Positions 1-4,609 of a stretch of 9,229 nt of DNA are shown piece by piece; the first letter of the stretch is position 1, and each line of letters begins with the position of its first letter. The stretch is from Patescibacteria group bacterium (GTDB lineage: Bacteria > Patescibacteriota > UBA1384 > JAGGWG01). Where the stretch lies: contig JAQVDI010000021.1 in the NCBI GenBank assembly GCA_028698375.1, positions 1 through 9,229 of the forward strand. Reading direction: 5' to 3'. Position numbers and translations under genes: made by a program. The notes under the pieces were generated by a model. That model made no database searches. It was given only the letters and a program-made list of their open reading frames with translations, and was not told the origin of the DNA.

Positions 1-1454
1 TGGGGATTGGCATTATTAGAACCAAGCGAAATTTCTAAAACACTTTCGATTTCTTCCGTATTATCAATATTAAATAAACCATCTAAATAAAAATCTGTGC
101 AAAGAGGAGGATCAGGAGGGTCGTTTCCAAGATTACCTGAATCGCATACTTCTCCCTTCAGGCCGTATTGTCCATCAGGAATTTCTGATTCCGGGATGTT
201 AGTTTGCAAAACATAAGTTAATTCTGACTGATTAAGTGCCAGGGCTGAACCAATTTGTTCTCCATTAAAATCTAGTAGATAAAGACTATAATTTAATGCA
301 TCATTATTGGGATCTGTCGCAGCATTCCATAAAATTTCTATATCTCCGGCATAAGTACCGCCAGAAACTGGTGTAACAAAAGAAGTATGATTGGGAGGCA
401 AATTTGGTAATTCGTTATAATAAAAAGATGAAATTTTTGTTCCTGTTTGACCATCTTGAATCGCTGTTGTTACAACTTTCACTCCATCTCTAATCCCCTC
501 CGCCTCTGATCTTCTCGCAATATGTATATGTGCGTCAGGACATCCAGATTGAGCTATTGTTGTCCAACCAGATTGATTGCCAACAAACCAATGACCGCTG
601 TTATCACACAAATTCGCTTGATGATAGCGTAAATCCCAACCCCTATTAGTATTAGGAGAATTAGCATAAGCAATAATCCAAAAATCGCCATTAATATCTA
701 AATTTTTTGTGCCAAAAGTCGCTGAATTATTAGCAGATAAAGCGACTAAATGATGGGAAGAATTTTCAGTATGCGTATGATCAAAATCATCATTTTTATT
801 AATTGAGCCTACAAGCTCAACTCCAGATTTATTTCGCCAATCTTCTTCAAAATAAGAAAGATCGTGACCCGCCTCAACTAAATAAATATCAAGATCGGCT
901 GAATTAACAGCCGATCTACGATAAGCATTGATCTCAACCCAAAAAGTCATATTAGCAGTTACTGTAAAAGGATTCTTAAAATGCATTAAATGGTAGTTAT
1001 TCCGTCTAATATCAAGATTCTGCGGAGGGTTATCCCAAGTTGTGGTCGAAGGAGCAAAAAAAATTTCTGGATAAATATTATCTGGATATATATTTTGGCT
1101 TTTCCATTTATCTAAATCAACATTGTAAGTCATTGTTTTGGAAATTGTCTCAGAAAAAGGCTGACCATTGGCATAATAGTTCCAAGCATTCCCTCCATCA
1201 CCATTGATCCCAGAAACTCCAATTGTAGCTGAATTATTTGGCGATAATTTTTCTATATTAGTCAAGATGTTATAATGATCAAAAATGGAAATATCCAATA
1301 ACGGGTCGAAAACAACTTCGGTGATTTCAGGAGCATCTGAAGCTTCAACTTTTTTCAAACCGAAAAATAAACCACAAAATATTAATAAAAAAAGAACGCC
1401 CCAAAGAAAAGCCTTTAATCTTGGTTCTTTTGGGATCTTTTTTAAATAATTAAT
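1..1454 (-). CDS. Secreted or surface protein, 3' end beyond window (start codon unclear)
   Basis: One minus-strand frame is open from a TAA at 1473-1475 to the left edge, about 480 codons, so the C-terminus is missing. The N-terminus is basic (NYLKKIPKEPRLK), followed by a hydrophobic stretch (about 1356-1403, GVLFLLIFCGLFFGL) and then KKVEASDAPE, which looks like a signal peptide or signal anchor. The rest is rich in Asn, Ser, Asp and aromatic residues, as in extracellular proteins. A segment encoded at about 275-375 (SGGTYAGDIEILWNAATD and onward) resembles an Ig/fibronectin-III-type beta strand pattern. No ATG, GTG or TTG lies between the upstream stop and the signal segment; ATT at 1454 or ATA at 1457 are the only plausible initiators, and I use 1454 provisionally. 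A good promoter lies just upstream (1494-1523). I do not recognise a specific family. Its relation to the DGR is unknown; its C-terminus, where a variable repeat would sit, is outside the window. Confidence 0.75.
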   Translation of the reverse strand, partial: MNYLKKIPKEPRLKAFLWGVLFLLIFCGLFFGLKKVEASDAPEITEVVFDPLLDISIFDHYNILTNIEKLSPNNSATIGVSGINGDGGNAWNYYANGQPFSETISKTMTYNVDLDKWKSQNIYPDNIYPEIFFAPSTTTWDNPPQNLDIRRNNYHLMHFKNPFTVTANMTFWVEINAYRRSAVNSADLDIYLVEAGHDLSYFEEDWRNKSGVELVGSINKNDDFDHTHTENSSHHLVALSANNSATFGTKNLDINGDFWIIAYANSPNTNRGWDLRYHQANLCDNSGHWFVGNQSGWTTIAQSGCPDAHIHIARRSEAEGIRDGVKVVTTAIQDGQTGTKISSFYYNELPNLPPNHTSFVTPVSGGTYAGDIEILWNAATDPNNDALNYSLYLLDFNGEQIGSALALNQSELTYVLQTNIPESEIPDGQYGLKGEVCDSGNLGNDPPDPPLCTDFYLDGLFNIDNTEEIESVLEISLGSNNANP

Positions 1455-1493
1455 TATTTTTTGTTTGATAAATTAAACTTATTTAATTTTTAT

Positions 1494-1523
1494 ATTATAA
1501 CACATGAGACAATAAAGGTTGAA
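1494..1523 (-). promoter_or_regulatory. Promoter of the leftward surface-protein gene
   Basis: On the minus strand a perfect TATAAT lies at 1499-1494, preceded by TGT to give an extended -10 (TGnTATAAT). A weak -35, TTCAAC, sits at 1523-1518 with an 18-base spacer. Transcription would start near 1487, about 30 bases before the putative start codon. Confidence 0.55.
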
Positions 1524-1552
1524 AAAAATAAATTTTTCATATATCTTATTAT
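1519..1552 (+). promoter_or_regulatory. Possible tRNA promoter
   Basis: Two -10-like hexamers precede the tRNA on the plus strand: TATCTT at 1542-1547, with TTGAAA (1519-1524) as -35 at a 17-base spacing, and TATTAT at 1547-1552, closer to consensus but with no good -35. Either places the start within about 12 bases of the mature tRNA. The TTGAAA overlaps the -35 of the divergent promoter, so the two are back to back. Confidence 0.35.
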
Positions 1553-1565
1553 TGTCGTCTAATAT

Positions 1566-1637
1566 TCCGGGGTAGCTCAATGGCAGAGCAATTCGCTGTT
1601 AACGAAAAGGTTGAGAGTTCGAATCTCTCCCCCGGAG
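1566..1637 (+). tRNA. tRNA-Asn (anticodon GTT)
   Basis: A complete 72-base cloverleaf is visible. The acceptor stem is TCCGGGG (1566-1572) with CCCCGGA (1630-1636), and the discriminator is G at 1637, as usual for bacterial tRNA-Asn. The anticodon loop is CTGTTAA with anticodon GTT; the anticodon stem has one A-A mismatch at its outer pair. The T arm is GAGAG/CTCTC around the loop TTCGAAT. CCA is not encoded. It lies alone on the plus strand between the surface-protein gene and the convergent RT gene. Confidence 0.95.
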
Positions 1638-1735
1638 TTTTAGCATCAGGTTCTGATAGACTAGTTCCCCATCAAATTAATAGTTTAATTGGAAAGAATA
1701 TAAAATTAGACATTGAGCCCGGAGTTTCTAAGCAT
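1631..1735. repeat. Partial direct repeat of the tRNA-Asn 3' end
   Basis: CCCGGAGTTT at 1631-1640 (tRNA 3' end and the bases just after it) recurs exactly at 1718-1727. Both copies are followed by a related AGCAT (TAGCAT at 1641-1646, CTAAGCAT at 1728-1735). The second copy lies between the tRNA and the RT stop codon. This could be a remnant attachment site of an element once integrated at the tRNA, or a local duplication. The rest of this stretch (1641-1748) holds only short AT-rich inverted repeats and no gene that I can see. Confidence 0.35.
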
Positions 1736-1748
1736 AAGTAAATCTTAT

Positions 1749-2831
1749 TTATTTCTTTTTTAAAATAGAACGTAATTTGTTTTTTAGTTCTCGGCTACGG
1801 CAATGTTTTAATAAGCCCCAATAAGATTGCACTGTTTGATAAAATTTTTCTTTACTAATTAAATCCTTAGCTAATAAATCTTTTTTAATTTTGATCTTTT
1901 TAAGCATTCGCCTAGTTGTTTTTGGCCGCAAAATAGAGTAGTGAGGATAAATAATATAACCTAAAAAATCGATGCCTTGATTAAATCGACGTAGAATAAT
2001 TTTTCGCGGATGTAATTTAAGTTTTAATTTTTGCTCTAAAAATTTACCCAACACTGGAATAATCTCAAGTAAATGTTGTTTATCCCGGCTTAAAATTAAA
2101 AAATCATCGGCGTAGCGCAAATAATATTTTTCTTTTAAATCTCTTTTTACAAATTGATCCAAAACATTTAGATAAACATTAGAAAAAAGTTGACTGGTCA
2201 AATTGCCTAGAGGCATACCTTTATTACTTAAATCAGTAAACAAAGAGCCTATTTTGTAATTATTTAAATTAAAACTAAAAATTATTTTCTCTAACAATTT
2301 AATCACCTTTTGATCTTTGATTTTAGTTTTAAGAAGATTTAATAGAATACGTTGATCAACGGAATGAAAAAATTTTTGGATATCACATTTTAAAACCCAA
2401 ACAGTCTTCGTGTTATTTTTTGATAGCTTCCAAGCAAACTGATGGAAGCGAGTAATCGCTTTATGTGTGCCTTTTTCTTTTCGTGAAGAATAAGAATCAA
2501 ATATAAAAATTGGTTCGAAAATTGGTTCAATTTGTCGCATGATTGCGTGATGTAAAACACTATCACGCACCAAGGCCTTATGGATTAACCTTAATTTTGG
2601 GTCGGTGATATAAAAAGAAACATAGATACCATGTGTGTAGGTTTTGGTTTTTAATTCTTGGTATAATTGGAAAAGTTCATCTTCAACATCAAGAGCAAAG
2701 ACTTGCACATCAGCTTTACTCATCTTGCCGCTTTTGAATTCCTGCCAGGAAAATAATAAATTCCCCAGATTAGTAATTTTTTCATATAAACTATGCCGAC
2801 CAACGCGCCCGACGAAATCTCCATCATCCAT
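1749..2831 (-). CDS. DGR reverse transcriptase
   Basis: This 360-residue protein copies TR RNA into adenine-mutagenised cDNA. The N-terminal LYEKITNLGNLL (15-26) is typical of DGR RTs. FDSYSSRKEKGTHKA (111-125) is the RT2-type motif. LKCDIQKFFHSVD (147-159) carries the first catalytic Asp, D150. GMPLGNLTSQ (205-214) has the DGR-type LGxxxSQ in place of the QGxxxSP of group II intron RTs. YADD (240-243) carries the catalytic Asp pair, with Ala in the variable position. LHPRK and GIDFLGY follow, then a short thumb with YWGLLKHCRS (337-346). Length and the absence of maturase or endonuclease domains fit a DGR RT. I chose ATG 2831 because the next Met (residue 37) would remove the conserved N-terminal helix; there is no GTG or TTG between. 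This start overlaps avd, on the other strand, by 39 bp. No Shine-Dalgarno is evident. Confidence 0.95.
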   Translation of the reverse strand: MDDGDFVGRVGRHSLYEKITNLGNLLFSWQEFKSGKMSKADVQVFALDVEDELFQLYQELKTKTYTHGIYVSFYITDPKLRLIHKALVRDSVLHHAIMRQIEPIFEPIFIFDSYSSRKEKGTHKAITRFHQFAWKLSKNNTKTVWVLKCDIQKFFHSVDQRILLNLLKTKIKDQKVIKLLEKIIFSFNLNNYKIGSLFTDLSNKGMPLGNLTSQLFSNVYLNVLDQFVKRDLKEKYYLRYADDFLILSRDKQHLLEIIPVLGKFLEQKLKLKLHPRKIILRRFNQGIDFLGYIIYPHYSILRPKTTRRMLKKIKIKKDLLAKDLISKEKFYQTVQSYWGLLKHCRSRELKNKLRSILKKK

Positions 2832-3152
2832 AAGGCCTATGATTTTTATTTAGCACTTAATAAAGTCATTAACACCATTCCTAAAAAAGATCGTTTTACC
2901 ATTGGCGTTAAAATAGAAAAAATGAGTTTGGACTTGATAATCAACTTTTATCAAGCCAACCACCATAATGGTCGAAAAAGATTAGAAATTTTAGATAAAG
3001 CTGATTTAAAATTAAAAGTTTTAAATATGCTGGTGAGGGCACTTCATGATCTTGAAGATATTAATAATAAAAAATATCTGCGTTTAGAAGCGCGGCTAAA
3101 AGAAATTGGTAGAATGTTGGGTGGCTGGATTAAAGAGACACATAAATTTTAG
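2793..3152 (+). CDS. avd: Avd accessory variability determinant, four-helix bundle
   Basis: The 119-residue product matches the small Avd/four-helix-bundle family (related to the 23S rRNA intervening-sequence proteins) that binds the DGR RT and its RNA as a basic pentamer. Recognisable elements are IIHKAYDFYL (11-20), KKDRFTIG (31-38), the helix around LEILDKADLKLKVLNMLVRAL (two helices, about 64-84), and the C-terminal IGRMLGGWIK (105-114). It is rich in Lys and Arg, fitting nucleic-acid contact. The start is fixed: an in-frame TAA lies at 2787-2789 and the ATG at 2793 is the only initiator. In known DGRs avd usually lies in the same direction as TR and RT. Here it is inverted, reads away from the RT, and ends four bases before the 3' end of TR. 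No Shine-Dalgarno is visible. Confidence 0.92.
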   Translation: MPTNAPDEISIIHKAYDFYLALNKVINTIPKKDRFTIGVKIEKMSLDLIINFYQANHHNGRKRLEILDKADLKLKVLNMLVRALHDLEDINNKKYLRLEARLKEIGRMLGGWIKETHKF

Positions 3153-3156
3153 ATTT

Positions 3157-3272
3157 CGGGAGAAAGAAACACCAAGATTGTCATTCGAATTGTCGGGTAG
3201 CGCGTTGTTGACATTGACACCATCGGACTTGAAGTTGCCAACATTGACCAGGTTACCATCGGAATCACGACG
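3157..3272 (-). repeat. DGR template repeat (TR)
   Basis: Read on the minus strand, this 116-base block aligns without gaps to VR2 (offset 382) and VR1 (offset 1453). Its codon phase matches the targets and it is full of AAC and AAT codons (codons 10, 13, 16, 23, 25, 26, 31, 33 and 35 of the alignment), the usual design of TRs, since AAY cannot mutate to a stop by adenine changes. It contains 26 adenines over the 38 codons compared. The last 20 bases (3176-3157) contain none and are identical in all three copies, forming the invariant anchor. Beyond 3157 TR departs from the VRs: CGA instead of CGC, then no homology, consistent with IMH* versus IMH. The 5' boundary is soft, at 3272 or a few bases further. 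Confidence 0.95.
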
Positions 3273-3528
3273 TTTCTTTTGCACTCTTCCAACAAAGGCA
3301 GCAGCAGTGTAATTCGTTTCAATAATTACAAACCGACGAAAGACATCCGCTTGTATAAAGATGTGGCCATATAACTCGGCGCTAGAAGTGTGCAAGCAGT
3401 CTAAAATTTGTGGGGCGAGATAAATCCTTGGACTTATCTACATTAGCCGTGATTAATATAGCACAAAAAAAATCGCGGCGGAAACGGGAGCAGGGAATCA
3501 AAGGTTCAAAGCAACAAAGTCCAAAGGA
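3273..3528 (-). other. TR leader and spacer between VR2 and TR
   Basis: About 255 bases without a credible gene. Its left part would be the 5' leader of the TR RNA. Its right part (3486-3528) belongs to the conserved flank downstream of VR2. A frame open across the TR on the minus strand (3096-3395) is best explained by TR keeping the targets' reading frame. GC content is somewhat higher than in the neighbouring genes. No strong hairpin or terminator stands out. Confidence 0.5.
3455..3463 (-). promoter_or_regulatory. Candidate TR-RNA promoter (-10 element)
   Basis: On the minus strand TGC TATATT (3463-3455) forms an extended -10 element. A run of eight T lies just upstream and there is no good -35. 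Transcription from about 3448 would yield an RNA with a leader of roughly 175 bases, then TR, then the antisense of avd and possibly the RT message. It is the best candidate between VR2 and TR, but it is only a short match. Confidence 0.3.
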
Positions 3529-3538
3529 TCAACGACTG
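3486..3538 (-). repeat. Conserved flank downstream of VR2 (copy 1)
   Basis: This block follows VR2 on the minus strand and covers the end of the coding sequence, the TGA stop, and about 40 bases of untranslated sequence. It is near identical to 4552-4609 downstream of VR1, apart from a few substitutions and a 5-base length difference, but is absent after TR. With the last VR bases it contains the GC-rich CGCAGTCG that distinguishes the initiation-of-mutagenic-homing site (IMH) from the TR end (IMH*). I find no clear inverted repeat in it, although several DGRs need a hairpin here. Confidence 0.7.
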
Positions 3539-4497
3539 CGGGAGAAAGAAACACCAAGATCGCCATTCGAACTGCCGGGTAGCGCGTCGTCGACACCGAC
3601 ACCATCGGACCCGAAGTAGCCAACACCGACCAGGTCCCCAACGGAATCACGACGAGAAGTCCAAGAATATTGGTTCGGTAAAAGTCTAGTCCCATTAACT
3701 TGAAAATAAACAATTAAATCATATAAAGACTCAACCGGAGACTGCCTTAATAATTGAGTTATCTTTAAATTTGAAAGGATTTCGGAGGCTCGCTTCCATT
3801 CGAATTCATCAGAACTCTCCACAATCGCATCAATACCAGCTTTTTCTCTATTGAATTCCGCTATGGCTTCGGCATATTCCGGCGAGAATGGCCCACCTTC
3901 CAAAACTTCAGTTTTAAAATAATCAATTAATCTTTGAGTTTGCTCTAAATAATTTTTACTGGTGGATTCAGGAACTAATTCTTTAGAAACTAAGGCCCAG
4001 CCAGACTCAATAGTTTCAGTAAAAAAGTCTTCATCCTTATACCAATCAGTATTATATAACACCTTGCCACCATCTTTGGTTTTTTCTTCTAAAATATCAC
4101 CTATTTTTTGCATTGTAAGTGGCATGCCATCAACGGCTTGATCAACTCGCAGAATTAACATTTGGCCTAATTCTTTAGCCCGTTTCAATTCTTCAATTGG
4201 AAAAGGAATGGCTGGGATATCTTTGATTTCGACTGCGCCATTAAAAGCTAAATTGATTTCTTCTGGTCCTATAAAATCAGCCCCAAAGATTCGTTTAGCT
4301 TCAACCATTTTTTCTGAAACTTCGCCCTCGGCTGGTACAATTCTAAAAAGTTGCTTCAGCGAATGAATCTTTTGTAAAATAGCGGCATAATCTTCTTCAG
4401 TTCTTGCAGTTCTTTTTAAAGCAACAATTTCTTGGGCTAAATTTAAACCTTGAGTTTCTTTTTCATCTGGTTTAATACTTGGTTCGGTTTCAGGCAT
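3529..4497 (-). CDS. DGR target protein 2, free-standing variable tail protein
   Basis: This 322-residue protein has three parts. A charged N-terminus (1-57) is unlike the ATPase. A middle region (about 58-275) parallels the C-terminal part of the neighbouring AAA+ ATPase, including GPEE (77-80), GWALVSKELVPESTSKNYLEQT (two adjacent motifs, 166-187) and LYDLIVYFQ. The last part is the VR2 domain from W279 to the end. The variable tail ends in LGVSFSR, a pattern I associate with C-type-lectin-like DGR targets in CPR genomes. Diversified residues lie at 286, 288, 291, 294, 296, 301, 303, 304, 308, 309, 312 and 313. No signal peptide or membrane segment is seen, so it should be cytoplasmic. ATG 4497 has a promoter very close upstream and no clear Shine-Dalgarno. 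It probably arose by duplication of the ATPase tail and may act as its partner, competitor or effector. Biochemical function is unknown. Confidence 0.92.
   Translation of the reverse strand: MPETEPSIKPDEKETQGLNLAQEIVALKRTARTEEDYAAILQKIHSLKQLFRIVPAEGEVSEKMVEAKRIFGADFIGPEEINLAFNGAVEIKDIPAIPFPIEELKRAKELGQMLILRVDQAVDGMPLTMQKIGDILEEKTKDGGKVLYNTDWYKDEDFFTETIESGWALVSKELVPESTSKNYLEQTQRLIDYFKTEVLEGGPFSPEYAEAIAEFNREKAGIDAIVESSDEFEWKRASEILSNLKITQLLRQSPVESLYDLIVYFQVNGTRLLPNQYSWTSRRDSVGDLVGVGYFGSDGVGVDDALPGSSNGDLGVSFSRSR
3539..3654 (-). repeat. DGR variable repeat VR2
   Basis: A gap-free match to TR at the 3' end of target 2. Over the 38 codons compared there are 16 differences: 15 fall on the 26 TR adenines (13 A to G, 2 A to T) and one is T to G at codon 9 of the alignment. 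The remaining non-adenine positions are unchanged. The adenine-free last 20 bases are identical to TR. The VR ends the gene, with TGA at 3531-3529 just past the IMH. Confidence 0.96.
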
Positions 4498-4505
4498 AAT
4501 TTTCT

Positions 4506-4535
4506 TTTATATATTTTATCAAGATTGTCTGTAAA
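4506..4535 (-). promoter_or_regulatory. Promoter of target protein 2
   Basis: On the minus strand TTTACA (4535-4530) and TATAAA (4511-4506) match the sigma-70-type consensus at five of six positions each, with an 18-base spacer. The predicted start is near 4499, about two bases before the ATG at 4497, so the message would be almost leaderless. This would let the free tail protein be expressed separately from the ATPase. Confidence 0.45.
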
Positions 4536-4551
4536 AATTTTGGCGCTGGAA

Positions 4552-4609
4552 AGGAGCAGGAAAGGGAATCAAAGGTTCAAAGTTAAAAAGTACAAAGGAT
4601 CAACGACTG
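4552..4609 (-). repeat. Conserved flank downstream of VR1 (copy 2)
   Basis: Sister of the flank at 3486-3538: the same sequence follows VR1, spans the TGA stop (4602-4600), and continues into the gap before target 2. Its retention outside coding sequence at both targets but not at TR suggests a cis-acting role in retrohoming, or a recent duplication unit that included it. Confidence 0.7.

Noticed and set aside
1641..1700. Terminator after the tRNA
   Set aside because: Only short inverted repeats (ATCAG/CTGAT near 1645-1657 and AATTAA/TTAATT near 1675-1690) without a following T-run; too weak to call.
1749..2831. RT as a retron, group II intron or defence RT
   Set aside because: LGxxxSQ motif, compact size, adjacent Avd and TR/VR pair all mark it as a DGR RT; no maturase domain, intron RNA or msr/msd-like structure is seen.
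2644..2853. Plus-strand open frame of 69 residues opposite the RT start
   Set aside because: It lies fully antisense to RT and in another frame from avd, with low-complexity Ser/Thr composition and no recognisable motif.
3096..3395. Minus-strand open frame of 99 residues across the TR
   Set aside because: The open frame follows from TR keeping the targets' codon phase. Its upstream part resembles no target, there is no start context, and it runs into antisense of avd. I treat it as TR RNA, not a protein gene.
3460..3500. Intrinsic terminator after VR2 (run of eight T on the minus strand)
   Set aside because: The T-run at 3471-3464 follows a GC-rich stretch but I find no convincing stem next to it.
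3529..4602. UGA read as glycine (as in Gracilibacteria), extending the targets
   Set aside because: Both targets end at TGA straight after the IMH, and the following sequence diverges by a 5-base length change that breaks the frame. The known-family ORFs here all read through without needing UGA recoding.
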